Positions 16,115-25,581 are shown, counted from the stretch's first letter. The stretch is 56,413 bases of DNA from Leptospiraceae bacterium (GCA_016711485.1 JADJSX010000032.1:1-56413); one strand, 5' to 3'. Notes: a model not told the origin generated them from the sequence alone. Translations and numbers: made by a program.

Positions 16115-17527
16115 ATGAAAAATATAAAAGAAGAAGAAATTCAAAAAGAGATAGAAAATTATTCCTTTAAACCAGAATATTACCGTCAAAATTCTGAATA
16201 TCCTCTTAACGATCTAAGTGATAGGCAATTTGAAACTCTGGTATATAATATTTTTAAAAAGGATATCGCAGATAAATTATATACTAATTTTGATACTTTA
16301 ACTTTATTAACAGGAAATTCAGATAGGGGTCGAGATATAGTTTTATACAGAGATAATAAAGTTTCAGGAATTATTCAATGTAAGAAATATCAAAAGAGAT
16401 TTACAAAACCTGAATTAATTCGAGAAATAATAAAGTTTGTCCTTAATTTCATCTTAGACAAAACTCTCATCGATGATATAAATAATTTTGATTATTTTAT
16501 TGTTGTTTCTGATGAATTAACTGAAGAGGCTCTAAATTTTATTTATTCCGATAATAGCAATAAACATCAAATGAAGAATCTTGACATATATATTGATGAA
16601 GTTTTAGAAAATTATAAATCCTTAAAAGAACTAAAAAAAGAAAAAGAAATATACGATGCTGCTTCTAAAGTAATTACTTCTCTAAAGTATAAAAAATTGG
16701 ATAAATTTGATATTTCAAAAAAATTAAATTATTATCCTGATATAGCAAAATATTATTTTGAATTGCATAAAATAATTGATAAGAAAGCATTTGAAGAAAT
16801 TATTATCGAAAATTTTGGAGACCTCTCAGATAAAGATGTAAAATATTTAAGTAAGCGAATTACTCGAAATAAAGATAATTTTAGAATAAGGTTTGGTTTC
16901 GCAAATTTTTTTGGATATCCCAAAAACCTTCTAAAGGAATTTACAAAAGATGAGCATTTTTTGGAACTATTAATGACTTTTCAAAATACTAAATTTGAAA
17001 TTGATAAATTGGTACTTGATAAAATACAAAAGGAAGTATATAAATTAATAAATGAAAGAGTCAGTCACAGTCCAAGTATTTCCAACTATTCTAAACAAAT
17101 AGGTGCTCCTTATATAATTTGCAACCTATTAATAAAAAGCACGAATACACAAATTCCAAAATTTGTTAAAAATATTTTCAGAAGGACTAATAGTGCTTAT
17201 TTAAATAGCGATATTTATAGTATAAGAAAAAATTTATTAGAGTCTTCTAAGCACTACTTTGCAGGAGACTATTCAATTTATGATAATCCACCTGAACTAA
17301 AAGAGTTTAAAATAAAAGTATCCCACCATATTCATAAAGGATTTAGGTCTATCGAAGAAATTGAAAAGCAGTTAGAGAAAGATATTCCAATTTTATTACC
17401 AATATATAACGATATAATAGAAGAACTTCAAATTTTATTACCAGAAGACCCTACCATAGTTATTGGAGATCTCACCTTTTTAGAAGATGAATCATATTTG
17501 AAAAATATATTTGAGGATGTAAATTGA
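16115..17527 (+). CDS. Mrr-like restriction endonuclease
   Basis: The product is 470 residues. The N-terminal part reads LSDRQFETLVYNIF, then RGRD with D74, then IIQCKKY with Q88-C-K90. This is the D...QxK form of the PD-(D/E)XK centre found in Mrr-type enzymes that cut foreign or modified DNA. The remaining 350 residues are helical and charged and may form a sensor or oligomer part; no nucleotide-binding motif is seen. It is the only gene of its cassette, and the ATG lies 20 bases after the core box with no clear ribosome binding site, so translation may be leaderless or weak. Confidence 0.75.
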   Translation: MKNIKEEEIQKEIENYSFKPEYYRQNSEYPLNDLSDRQFETLVYNIFKKDIADKLYTNFDTLTLLTGNSDRGRDIVLYRDNKVSGIIQCKKYQKRFTKPELIREIIKFVLNFILDKTLIDDINNFDYFIVVSDELTEEALNFIYSDNSNKHQMKNLDIYIDEVLENYKSLKELKKEKEIYDAASKVITSLKYKKLDKFDISKKLNYYPDIAKYYFELHKIIDKKAFEEIIIENFGDLSDKDVKYLSKRITRNKDNFRIRFGFANFFGYPKNLLKEFTKDEHFLELLMTFQNTKFEIDKLVLDKIQKEVYKLINERVSHSPSISNYSKQIGAPYIICNLLIKSTNTQIPKFVKNIFRRTNSAYLNSDIYSIRKNLLESSKHYFAGDYSIYDNPPELKEFKIKVSHHIHKGFRSIEEIEKQLEKDIPILLPIYNDIIEELQILLPEDPTIVIGDLTFLEDESYLKNIFEDVN

Positions 17528-17547
17528 TCGCTAAATTACGTTCCTTC

Positions 17548-17681
17548 GCCCAACACATTCAGTTTCTAAACGCAATAGACTTACGAGAGCCGAATTAGGG
17601 AAAGCGGCTAAGAAGTATTAACCGGAATAAATCCGAAGAAAAAATCTCAAAAAGTCTATTGCGGTTAGAAATGAGTTGGAC
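17548..17681 (-). repeat. attC site, type B, of the IS91-type cassette (copy 1)
   Basis: Read on the minus strand: GTCCAAC, then arms TTTCTAACCGCAATAGACTT and AAGTCTATTGCGTTTAGAAA, then GTT at the junction with the host box. At 134 bp it is a normal attC size, unrelated to type A. It lies only beside IS91-type elements, which suggests it belongs to them. Confidence 0.8.
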
Positions 17682-17732
17682 GAAACCGCGTTGTAATGAG
17701 ACTTTATGCGGGACTATGGGGATTCAAAGTGA

Positions 17733-18941
17733 CTAGGGAGGTCGGACTTGTTTTTGGATGAGGCTAATGGATACGAAAGAGCCAATTTTACATACGCTAC
17801 ATAGGAGAATCTTTTTGATCATGGACGCAAGAATATCTTTCCATTCTTCCGGTGTAGACTTCTGATTTAAAGAACGATTTAGTTTTTTAAGAAGTGACTT
17901 GCATAATTCGAGAGAGTCTTTGCGAGATCGGTTTGCGATGATTCCGTAATGTCTGATTTTAACGAACCCTAATGGTAGGATATGCATAAGAAAGCGCCGA
18001 ATAAACTCTACACATGGTAGAGTCATTGTTTTGAGTTTGTCATTATCCGCATAATCTTTGTATCTGAATGTTACGGTATTTTTTGTGATTTCTAATATTC
18101 TCTGGTTACTGATTGCTATCCTGTGTGTATAACGTCCGAGGTATTTAATTACGGAGTCAGGATTTTCGAAAGGTTGTTCTGTATATACGATCCATTTTTT
18201 AGAATAGAGGTTTGTTAAAAATCTTTGAAAATGAGACGGGTCATTTAATTCTTCACAACTTTTGGGAATAGTAAGATAACTTCCATGATAGTATTTTTTT
18301 AAATGAAATAAAAATAATCTCTGAAATAGTTTTGATAGAACGGGAATCGGCAGAAAGAATTTATCTCTTGAATCGATCCATTTGCCTTTATCCGCAGAAA
18401 TTCCGCCTCCTGTGATTAGAACATGAATATGTGGATGATAGGATAAAGTCTGTCCCCATGTATGCAGTATAGATAGAAAACCAGGAATACAATTTAGATA
18501 CTTTTTATTTTTACTTACCTTTCTTAAAGTATCCGAGACAGTTTTAAATAAAAGAGAATAGAATATCTTTTTGTTATTTAATATGAGTGAGTTTAATTCA
18601 CTGGGAAGAGTAAATACAACATGAAAATATTTCACAGGTAAAATATTCTTATTCTCTTTAACTAACCATTTCTCTTTTCTTAAAAACTGACATTTGGGAC
18701 AATGCCTATTACGACAGGAATTGTAGGAATTCTTTTCGAATCCACAGTGACTACATTTATCTACGTGACCACCTAGCGTCTCTGTTCTGCAATTCCTGAT
18801 CGCATAATACGCTTTTACCTCGTTTCGAGTTAAGGAATTTCCATAGACAGAAAAGAATTCTTTTTCATTTTTTCGAAAAACTTCAGCTACTTCCAGTATC
18901 CTCTTTCTGACCAACATCTCTTCTTGTTGTGATGTTTCCAT
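17733..18941 (-). CDS. IS91/IS801-family HUH transposase
   Basis: The product is 402 residues. An N-terminal zinc-binding domain shows CSHC (63-66), C76, and CPKC (81-84); the catalytic HUH motif is HPHIH at 169-173, followed by the conserved YLGRYTHRIAISN region that holds the candidate tyrosines. In this family the enzyme nicks one strand and moves the element by rolling-circle replication. It is the last gene of the element and overlaps the upstream recombinase by 59 bases. Nearly identical copies lie at 51659 and, broken, at 55889. Confidence 0.9.
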   Translation of the reverse strand: METSQQEEMLVRKRILEVAEVFRKNEKEFFSVYGNSLTRNEVKAYYAIRNCRTETLGGHVDKCSHCGFEKNSYNSCRNRHCPKCQFLRKEKWLVKENKNILPVKYFHVVFTLPSELNSLILNNKKIFYSLLFKTVSDTLRKVSKNKKYLNCIPGFLSILHTWGQTLSYHPHIHVLITGGGISADKGKWIDSRDKFFLPIPVLSKLFQRLFLFHLKKYYHGSYLTIPKSCEELNDPSHFQRFLTNLYSKKWIVYTEQPFENPDSVIKYLGRYTHRIAISNQRILEITKNTVTFRYKDYADNDKLKTMTLPCVEFIRRFLMHILPLGFVKIRHYGIIANRSRKDSLELCKSLLKKLNRSLNQKSTPEEWKDILASMIKKILLCSVCKIGSFVSISLIQKQVRPP

Positions 18942-19819
18942 TTGCCAGACCTCCCGTCTGTAAAGGATTGGTTAAAATATTGTAATCGTATGTATCTAAG
19001 GGACTCTTAATATTCATTAAATCGTATCGTCTGACATGTAAATAAATATATGTAGCCTGAGGAGAAAAATGTCCGAGTAGAAGTTGAATATGATGCATAT
19101 TAACCCCTGCTTCAAGAAGATGTGTTGCAAAAGAGTGTCTTAGAGTATGGACAGAGGCATTCTTTGTTATCCCCGCTTTAAAAGAGCATCCTTAAATGCA
19201 CGCTGTATTGAACGAACAGAAAAGCATTTCATCTTGTTTTTATCTCTTGCGTAAAATAGGTAATCGACAGGCTTATATTCTTGTATGTAATCTCGTAACA
19301 ATTTCAAAGTAGTGGGAGACAATAGCGCATAACGATCTGTTCCACCTTTTCCATCTTTGACAAATATCTGCATTCTGTCTGGGTCTATTTGATTGACCTT
19401 TAACTTAGCTGCTTCACTGACTCGAAGTCCTGCTGAATAGATGAGAGTGAGTATAGTCTTGTGCTTTATATTCCAGGTTAAATTCAAAATAGCCTCCACT
19501 TCTGATTTACTTAACACAACCGGTTTACTCTTGGGACGTTTGTATTTAGCAATATCTTTCACAACCCATTCTGCATTAATCACATAGATGTAAAAAATCG
19601 TATCGCACTATGGACAACATTCAATGTATTAGCGGATAATTGTTTATTAACTCTTAAATGGTAAAGATAATTCTTTACTTCTTCTCGATTTATTTTATCT
19701 GGAGATTTTTTGTAATACTTTGCCAGATAATTTACATACGAAACGTAACTCTTTATCGTTTTTTCGCTCATGGTCTTGAGCTTTAATTCTCGAATCATTT
19801 TCTCTCTCAGCAGGCTCAT
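18883..19819 (-). pseudogene. Tyrosine recombinase of IS91-type element, frameshifted
   Basis: The reading frame is broken twice relative to a full-length tyrosine recombinase. At the A-run 19592-19597 the first frame (SAM-like N-domain ending RFFTSM) passes to the second by a -1 shift; this is shared with copy 2. At about 19178 one base is missing compared with copy 2 (CGCTTTAAAAG against CGCTTTTAAAAG), separating the HTLRHSFATHLLEAG catalytic part from the rest. The intact reference is at 52809-53746. This copy is probably inactive unless the missing base is a sequencing error. Confidence 0.75.
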
Positions 19820-19978
19820 GGAATTCCTCCAAATTGTATTTGAGCCATGTATCTTATTTTTGATTATAAGTACCAGAAATATATTTTGATAAGGTATAAT
19901 CCTAAATTAATTTTCTTTACATTCTTCCGTATCGTGGTTGCATTATATTTATCTCGACAACTACCGCAACGCGGTTTT

Positions 19979-20272
19979 GTTCAACTGCGAGTATCCACTG
20001 CGGAGGTGAACTAGGTTCGGATGCTGTTCACCTCCTTGCTCCGAGTCTGCTAATTGTTGTAGAAGATTTTTTAGTTCTAAGAAGACTATGCAAAAAATAC
20101 GCCTTCGCTCCAGTCACGGAAAATTGCAAACGAAAGCAATTTCCGCGCCTTACGCTCAGTCATATTTTGTTGCTTGTTTTTGTAGACTCGGAGACATTGA
20201 GAAAATGGAAAGAAAAATGCTTGGGGCATTTTCTTCCCATTTTCTCAACGTCGGATACTCTTAACGTTATGC
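19979..20272 (+). repeat. attC of cassette 9, displaced by the inverted element (type A, CGAGTCT)
   Basis: The body of a type A attC starting TGCGAGTATCC and ending GTTATGC. Its original left box GCCCAAC is at 17548, on the other side of the IS91-type element; the element's own GTTCAAC now takes its place. First hairpin GGAGGTGAAC/GTTCACCTCC, central arm CGAGTCT/AGACTCG. Confidence 0.8.
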
Positions 20273-20423
20273 GGCATTTTAACCTCGTACACGGTGTATT
20301 AGAAACTACCTCAGGATTATTTCATTTAGATTTTTTGGACATCAATGTCTTAAGAATGCATTATTGGGATAAATGTAAGATATTTAATCGAGTAAAGCAA
20401 ATTTCTTGTGAGGTCGTTAAATA

Positions 20424-21434
20424 ATGGCTTCCTCATTTGATTTAGCAGGGATTTACGAATACTTTAAAAATCGGAGCTACTCAAATTCGATAGGAAAAAG
20501 AATTCTTGAGCGGTTACGAGATATTAGGCGACTTCTTTTTTACATAGTAGGATATATTAATTTTAATCTTCTGCGTAGAAACCTGCAAGGTCATATCCGC
20601 AGCGTCAACAATGACACAAAAGGTGTTGAAATTATCGAAGCATATCCAAACTTGCGTTCTCCCGTCTCACAAATTGCTACTGTCGAGCAAATTAGAGAAA
20701 CCATTTTTGCCGATATATGTTCCCGAATAAAACATCCCGTCATCATTCATAGAAAGCTATGGGAGTGGGTTTACATTATTCGCACACTTGAAAGTCTTCA
20801 GTGTATTAGTCCGGGTAAACGTGGATTAGGCTTTGGTGTAGGCAAAGAAAGGTTAGTTTCTCTATTTGCAGGTGCAGGGTGCGAGATCATGGCAACAGAT
20901 GCATTTCCCGATCAGGCGATAAAGGCTGGTTGGACAGATACCAACCAATACGCTATGAATATTGAAGAGTTAAACGAATTTAAACTCTGCCCAACTGCGG
21001 AATTTCATAAGCAAGTTAAATACCGTCACGTTGATATGAGAAATATTGATTCTGATTTGAAGGAATTTGATTTTCTTTGGTCTTCCTGTGCATTTGAACA
21101 TTTAGGAAGTATTGAAGATGGGTTTAAGTTTGTGGAGGATAGTCTAAGTTGTCTTAAAGTTGGTGGCATCGCAGTTCATACCACTGAGATCAATGTATCA
21201 AATAAATATTCCACGAAATCTAATGGGGATACTGTATTATATCGCTACACGGATTTGATTGATTTGGCAACCAGACTCTCGAAAAAAGGATACAAGATAT
21301 CTCTTAATTTTCAACTCGGAGATGATCCGATCAACCATTTCATCATTTTTGATCCTATGGCTAATAGACCAAATCTCAAAATTCTTGTGGATCATTTTGT
21401 AACTACGTCATTTGGACTATGGATTCAATCTTAA
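20424..21434 (+). CDS. SAM-dependent methyltransferase
   Basis: The product is 336 residues. A Rossmann-type methyltransferase core is visible from about residue 130: RGLGFGVGKERLVSLFAGAG (motif I and glycine-rich loop), MATD as the acidic end of strand 2, FDFLWSSCAFEHL as motif IV region, and LKVGGIAVHTTE after it. This pattern fits class I methyltransferases of the small-molecule or sugar type rather than DNA methyltransferases, since no NPPY or DPPY is present. The ATG overlaps the stop of a possible 51-codon ORF that begins inside the GTTATGC box (20269), so translation may be coupled. No strong ribosome binding site is seen. Confidence 0.75.
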   Translation: MASSFDLAGIYEYFKNRSYSNSIGKRILERLRDIRRLLFYIVGYINFNLLRRNLQGHIRSVNNDTKGVEIIEAYPNLRSPVSQIATVEQIRETIFADICSRIKHPVIIHRKLWEWVYIIRTLESLQCISPGKRGLGFGVGKERLVSLFAGAGCEIMATDAFPDQAIKAGWTDTNQYAMNIEELNEFKLCPTAEFHKQVKYRHVDMRNIDSDLKEFDFLWSSCAFEHLGSIEDGFKFVEDSLSCLKVGGIAVHTTEINVSNKYSTKSNGDTVLYRYTDLIDLATRLSKKGYKISLNFQLGDDPINHFIIFDPMANRPNLKILVDHFVTTSFGLWIQS

Positions 21435-21477
21435 ACTCGAATTATTACACGTTTTCTACAATTTTTTAATTTTACTA

Positions 21478-21506
21478 TTGACTTAAAATTAAATTGGGAC
21501 ATAAAT
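21478..21506 (+). promoter_or_regulatory. Predicted promoter inside cassette 11
   Basis: TTGACT at 21478-21483, a 17-base spacer, ATAAAT at 21501-21506, followed by AAAAAGGAGAAG and the ATG at 21526. It would let the last two genes of the cassette be expressed apart from the methyltransferase. Confidence 0.5.
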
Positions 21507-21525
21507 CATACAAAAAGGAGAAGAT

Positions 21526-22410
21526 ATGAAAAAATCAAATCGCAAAAATGAAAGCAATTGGGGAATGCTTGGACTAATTCTGGGAACCGCTTTTATTGGC
21601 TATAAGTTGTATGGTGAAGAAAAGAAGGAAGTGTATACGCCTACTCCCTATTTGCCTGAAGACTTTTTAAGGCTTTTGAATTCTCAGAATTACAGAATTT
21701 TAGAAAGTGAAATTTTTAAATTGGGTTCTGACATTGTTACGCAGGCTGAAAATTATGTAAATGGTTACATCGAAAATGGTCTCTACAAGGATTTTAGATG
21801 GGACAATAGTAATGATAGAAAGAGCGGTTATATGGATTGTAATGGCTTTGTAAGTTTTGTAATGCAAGATTTAGGATTAGAGCCAAAGGGAACTTTCCTA
21901 GGACCAGTTGGTTTTCCTTATTCTCATAGATACAATAAAATCAATGCTCCAACGCAAAATGGAGATATATTAGTTATGACAGGATTTGATTCCGCGGGGA
22001 AATATGTTGGTGGTCATGTTGGAATTCTTGCTCTCTTGAATAACATAAAATCAAGGGATAAATTTATAGAGCGATTAACAAACAGTAAACTTAATAGAGA
22101 GCGATTTTACAATGGACCCGTTACTCAGATTACTGTTCCGAATTCGGTAGTCATAGAGATGGGTGGTGTTGGACAAGGATATAGACCTGTTAGCTATTTT
22201 AGAGAAGATTATTATGTGTATCATAAATACAATGGAGCAACTAAATCTAAGCTCGAATTCTTCCGAAGAAAAATTGGCAGAGACTATTTTTTAGAAAAAT
22301 ACGAATTATTAGTTTCCTTAAATATAATCAACGACTTATACAATAGAGCAAGTGAGTATTGGAGTGCGTTTAAATACAAGTATCCTCAATTGACCTATGA
22401 GAATTTCTAA
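21526..22410 (+). CDS. Membrane-anchored NlpC/P60-like protein
   Basis: The product is 294 residues. A single N-terminal hydrophobic segment (WGMLGLILGTAFIGYKLYG) should anchor it to the membrane. The motif MDCNGFVSFVMQDLG supplies a candidate catalytic cysteine at about 105 and GGHVGILALL a candidate histidine at about 165, the order found in NlpC/P60 and CHAP hydrolases of cell-wall peptides. A good AAGGAG site precedes it, and its stop overlaps the start of the next gene (TAATG). Substrate and role are inferred; the protein could act on peptidoglycan or as a toxin. Confidence 0.6.
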   Translation: MKKSNRKNESNWGMLGLILGTAFIGYKLYGEEKKEVYTPTPYLPEDFLRLLNSQNYRILESEIFKLGSDIVTQAENYVNGYIENGLYKDFRWDNSNDRKSGYMDCNGFVSFVMQDLGLEPKGTFLGPVGFPYSHRYNKINAPTQNGDILVMTGFDSAGKYVGGHVGILALLNNIKSRDKFIERLTNSKLNRERFYNGPVTQITVPNSVVIEMGGVGQGYRPVSYFREDYYVYHKYNGATKSKLEFFRRKIGRDYFLEKYELLVSLNIINDLYNRASEYWSAFKYKYPQLTYENF

Positions 22411-23123
22411 TGAAAGTTTTTATAATAAGTATTGTTCTCGCATTAGGCATATCATGCAACCTTTTCCACAAAAAGCAAAATTATGAGAATATTGAGTTCA
22501 ATGATGTAAAAGGAACTCATCTCATCTATCCAAATACAGAAATAAATCGAACGCTTAAATTGGCAGAAAGTTTTATCTATGAATACGCAACTTCCTATCA
22601 CTATGAGTTTACTTGGTGGCCGGAAGGTAAATACATACCCAAAGATAAGGTATTAGACTTTAACCAGCGATACTCCTACAATATAGAAAAAGATTGGTAT
22701 TGTGCGGATAGGAAATCCAATGTTTATATTTTTGATAAAATTAAAATTAAAGAAATAACACAAATCACGGGCGAGTTCACTGGGTATTTGCTCGATAGAC
22801 TTAATGCGAAGTCACCAGATTTTAAAATTCCTAAGAATAAAGCTCTTTATGTGCACTATGATTTACACGTGATCTCTGATGGTTTGAATTTGATAAGAGA
22901 CAAAAATTCGGATATTGATAAGATCGTTTCTACATACATCACTATCTATATGAAAGAGGATGGGCAGTGGGGAATCTTTCTTCCTGCTTGCTACAAATAT
23001 TTCACAAAGCAAGGTTTTATAAACTACTTATACTTAGAAAGTGAAATAGAATTACACGATAAGAAAAATAATGAATATACTTTAAAAGTAATAAAGAAGT
23101 TAAAGGAAAAATGGAATTTGTAG
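22410..23123 (+). CDS. Predicted lipoprotein
   Basis: The product is 237 residues with a short signal peptide ending in a lipobox-like LGISC, so the cysteine near residue 16 would be lipid-modified. The mature part is charged and aromatic with no family recognised. Its start overlaps the stop of the NlpC/P60-like gene by one base, so the two are translated together and may work as an enzyme and a surface partner or protector. Confidence 0.65.
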   Translation: MKVFIISIVLALGISCNLFHKKQNYENIEFNDVKGTHLIYPNTEINRTLKLAESFIYEYATSYHYEFTWWPEGKYIPKDKVLDFNQRYSYNIEKDWYCADRKSNVYIFDKIKIKEITQITGEFTGYLLDRLNAKSPDFKIPKNKALYVHYDLHVISDGLNLIRDKNSDIDKIVSTYITIYMKEDGQWGIFLPACYKYFTKQGFINYLYLESEIELHDKKNNEYTLKVIKKLKEKWNL

Positions 23124-23137
23124 ATTTCGAAAACGCC

Positions 23138-23433
23138 GCATAACTGCGAGTATCCGCTAAGAGAGTGAACTATGTCTGGATGCTGTTCACTCTCTTGCTC
23201 CGAGCCAGCTTAGTTGTTTAAGTGAAAATTTTTAGTTTATTTGGAAAGCTAACGCAAGTCCAGTGCCTTCACTACTGTCACGAAACTTGCAGAAAAGAGC
23301 AAGTTTGCGCGCCATCCGTTCAGTCACAGGACTTGCTAGTCATACGGTGGCTCGGAGACATGACTTTGAAACTCAAAAGGTGCTACCGCACTTTCGAGTT
23401 TCAAAGTCACGTCGGATACTCTTAACGTTAGGC
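23138..23433 (+). repeat. attC site of cassette 11 (type A, CGAGCC subfamily)
   Basis: GCATAAC at the left, GTTAGGC at the right. First hairpin AGAGAGTGAAC/GTTCACTCTCT, last hairpin GACTTTGAAACTC type. In the central arm GAGCCAGC replaces GAGCCGGC opposite GTGGCTC. Confidence 0.9.
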
Positions 23434-23984
23434 GGTATTTTTTGATAAAACTTTTTCGGAGTCGCAACCGTGAATTATTTTATTACTCGTTCTAGGGTTC
23501 GTGACGTCGTGTCACGAACAATCTTGTAGAAAAAAATATTAGTCGTATTAAAATTAAAAATTAGGGTGTTTTTGATGAGAAAATTATGTTCAGTATTAGA
23601 GGTATAATAAAAGTATCCGCTATTTTTATAGAATTAAGAATTCAGATTTGGAATCCTGGGTTCCAAATCTGACGAAAAAATTTAAAAGTAAGCAATGTTT
23701 GATACCGTATTAAAACGTATTTTAGCCTGTATTTTATTGATTAAAATTAATTTTACGGTAGGATAAAAAATGAATATGTGGATAATGGAAAGTTAATCCG
23801 TTTTTGAATTTTGGAGTATTAAAATAAATCGACCACTAACCTATAAGTTGCGTTAAAATTGGTAGATATTGTAATTCTAGGAAAAATAAATACTGAAAAA
23901 ATAAAAAAGCGGAGGGAAATATTTTTTTACTTGCAACTCTTTTTGTTACTCTAAACTATATCAAAAACCATAGAGGAAAATATA
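23434..23984. other. Noncoding leader of cassette 12
   Basis: About 550 AT-rich bases without a gene between the core box and the first ORF. Its first 60 bases are imperfectly complementary to the last 60 bases of the cassette (AGTCGCAACCGTGAATT against AGTCTCAACCATGAATT on the opposite strand). It also holds the palindrome at 23497 and a GATTTGGAA...TTCCAAATC stem near 23645-23670. Only 50 bases before the first gene is a weak promoter-like TTGCAA seen. Confidence 0.55.
23497..23519. repeat. GAC-N-TC-GTGTC palindrome
   Basis: GTTCGTGAC-GTCGT-GTCACGAAC, perfect 9-bp stem, 70 bases inside the left end of cassette 12. The arms differ from all other copies but remain fully paired. Confidence 0.7.
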
Positions 23985-24197
23985 ATGAATATCAATAAAG
24001 CAATAGATAAAGCGTATGAAACAAAATCTTTAAAAGAAATAGCTGACGCGCCAGTAGATGCGCTAGAAGGAGTCAGTGCAGGCGATGCTGAATTATTACA
24101 AAAGGCATTTAATGTAAAAACTATAAGAGATTTAGCAAATTTGAAATATGTAAAATGGGCACAAGCAATTGTAACCTTGTCTGAAACTGAACAATAG
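23985..24197 (+). CDS. Small helical protein
   Basis: The product is 70 residues and looks all-helical (LKEIADAPVDALEGVSAGDA, then LLQKAFNVKTIRDLANLKYV). The LEGVSAGDAELLQKAFNVKTI segment recalls a helix-hairpin-helix turn. It lies 12 bases before the HSDR_N-type nuclease gene and is probably its partner. A GAGGAAAATATA stretch precedes the ATG. Confidence 0.6.
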   Translation: MNINKAIDKAYETKSLKEIADAPVDALEGVSAGDAELLQKAFNVKTIRDLANLKYVKWAQAIVTLSETEQ

Positions 24198-24209
24198 GAA
24201 GATAATAAA

Positions 24210-25034
24210 ATGGTAATACCAGCAAAAGTTTACGAACGTATATCCGCAGGAGTAAAAAAATTCCAAAGCATAATCAAGTCAGCAAAGGACAGAGATGTGA
24301 AAGAGTCCGACACTGTAATGATAATCACTGATATTTTGAATGAAGTTTTAGGCTATGATAAATATTCAGAAATTACAACTGAGCAAGCTACACGAACGGG
24401 AAACTTTTGTGACATTGCCTTAAAAATAAACGATAAAATTAAAATCATTATCGAAGTCAAGGCTATTGGTATTGAACTAAAAGATGCCCATGTAAAACAA
24501 GCTGCGGATTATGGAGCCAGTGAAAAAGTTGAGTGGGTAATTCTAACAAATGCGATTAACTGGCAAGTTTACAAAGTACCGCCAGGAAAACCTTTTGATA
24601 AAGAGTTTGTTTATGAGTTTAAATTTTTAGACTTAAACCATAAGAATGAAGATGATATAAGTCATCTCTTTCACTTTTCAAAAGAAGGTTTAGGTAAAGA
24701 TTCATTAGATGAAATTCATTCGCAAAAACAAGTATTGAGTAGATATTTTGTGGGACAAATGATATTAACCGATACAATTATAGACACAATCAAGAGAGAA
24801 TTAAAACGAATATCCACTGGAGTAAAAATTGAGTCAGAAGGTATACGCAGGGTAATCGAAGACGAATTATTTAAAAGAGAAGCTCTTGAAAATGAAAAAG
24901 CGACCGAAGCTAAAAAAACTATAAATGATTTCTACAAGAAGATAGAACGTCAAAAAGCAAAGGAACAGTCCAAAAAAAGTGACGACAACCAAGCAAAAGA
25001 AATTTCTAATGAGCCTGTTGTAGAAGAAAAATAA
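24210..25034 (+). CDS. PD-(D/E)XK nuclease-like protein (type I restriction R N-terminal fold)
   Basis: The product is 274 residues. The segment NFCDIALKINDKIKIIIEVK provides D68 and E82-V-K84, the centre of the HSDR_N fold, followed by QAADYGASEKVEWVILTNAI and WQVYKV, which match the same family. There is no helicase part, so this is a stand-alone nuclease or binding module. The C-terminal quarter is a long charged coil rich in lysine, suited to binding the neighbouring coiled-coil protein. It sits second in a three-gene cassette with tight spacing on both sides. A defence role is inferred from the fold and the setting. Confidence 0.7.
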   Translation: MVIPAKVYERISAGVKKFQSIIKSAKDRDVKESDTVMIITDILNEVLGYDKYSEITTEQATRTGNFCDIALKINDKIKIIIEVKAIGIELKDAHVKQAADYGASEKVEWVILTNAINWQVYKVPPGKPFDKEFVYEFKFLDLNHKNEDDISHLFHFSKEGLGKDSLDEIHSQKQVLSRYFVGQMILTDTIIDTIKRELKRISTGVKIESEGIRRVIEDELFKREALENEKATEAKKTINDFYKKIERQKAKEQSKKSDDNQAKEISNEPVVEEK

Positions 25035-25042
25035 TAAAATGA

Positions 25043-25417
25043 ATGCCTGAGTTGAATTTTGAAGAAAGGCTTAGATGGTATAAATTGGCAACTAATGACG
25101 ATAAGCTTCAATATATATTCGATTTGACTCTGAGTATTAAAAATGAGATACACGAAATAAATAATGAGCTTTCGGATGTAAAAGAAAAATTTTTAAAAGC
25201 TCTTGATGAAAAATCAAAATCGGACAATGAGCAGTTTGGAGAGATTCATAGATTACTAAAATATTTAAATGATCTAAATCGCGCAGTCATAAAAAACAAT
25301 ACTATCATTAATGAAGTAAATTCAGGAACAGAATTGAGTAACTTATTTATTGATGATCTTTCAAAAGTTTTCAAAGAGGATTTGGAGAAGGTTCAAAACG
25401 AGGAAAATAAACTTTGA
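25043..25417 (+). CDS. Coiled-coil hypothetical protein
   Basis: The product is 124 residues and almost wholly helical, with heptad-like spacing of leucine and isoleucine (LTLSIKNEIHEINNELSDVK). It begins eight bases after the nuclease gene, so the three genes form one operon. No family is recognised; a structural or regulatory partner of the nuclease is the simplest idea. Confidence 0.6.
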   Translation: MPELNFEERLRWYKLATNDDKLQYIFDLTLSIKNEIHEINNELSDVKEKFLKALDEKSKSDNEQFGEIHRLLKYLNDLNRAVIKNNTIINEVNSGTELSNLFIDDLSKVFKEDLEKVQNEENKL

Positions 25418-25505
25418 ATTAATTTTTTAGAATGTAAAAAGTAAATATAGATTTAAAAAAAATGAAAAGGATTTGAAAAAATAAAATAACCGTATTACAC
25501 CAGCC

Positions 25506-25520
25506 TTCGACATCGTGTCT
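25506..25520. repeat. GAC-N-TC-GTGTC palindrome, right-end copy
   Basis: TTCGACATCGTGTCTCAG, a degraded stem with the intact core and a following TCTGG, about 65-75 bases before the right core box of cassette 12. Confidence 0.5.
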
Positions 25521-25581
25521 CAGTCTGGACAAAAAGAAATTCATGGTTGAGACTTTTTAGTAGTAGTATCAAAAAACAACC

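Larger units (their letters stand above)
17555..19985 (-). mobile_element. IS91-type element with tyrosine recombinase, inverted cassette, copy 1
   Basis: A 2431-bp unit lies between two AAC triplets. Read on the minus strand it starts GTTGAACAAAACCGCGTTGC, carries its genes forward, and ends with CGCGGTTTCGTCCAAC plus its own attC. It is inserted exactly at the GCCCAAC box of the host attC, separating that box (17548-17554) from the remaining attC (19986 onward). The copy at 51480 has the same ends in another host. The genes are an HUH transposase and a tyrosine recombinase, the latter frameshifted in this copy. Confidence 0.8.

Noticed and set aside
17555..19985. IS91-type elements read as ordinary plus-strand cassettes preceded by a foreign attC
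   Set aside because: That reading would need three unrelated host cassettes all to own a type B attC and the element genes all to be reversed; inverted insertion at the host box explains the same facts with one assumption.
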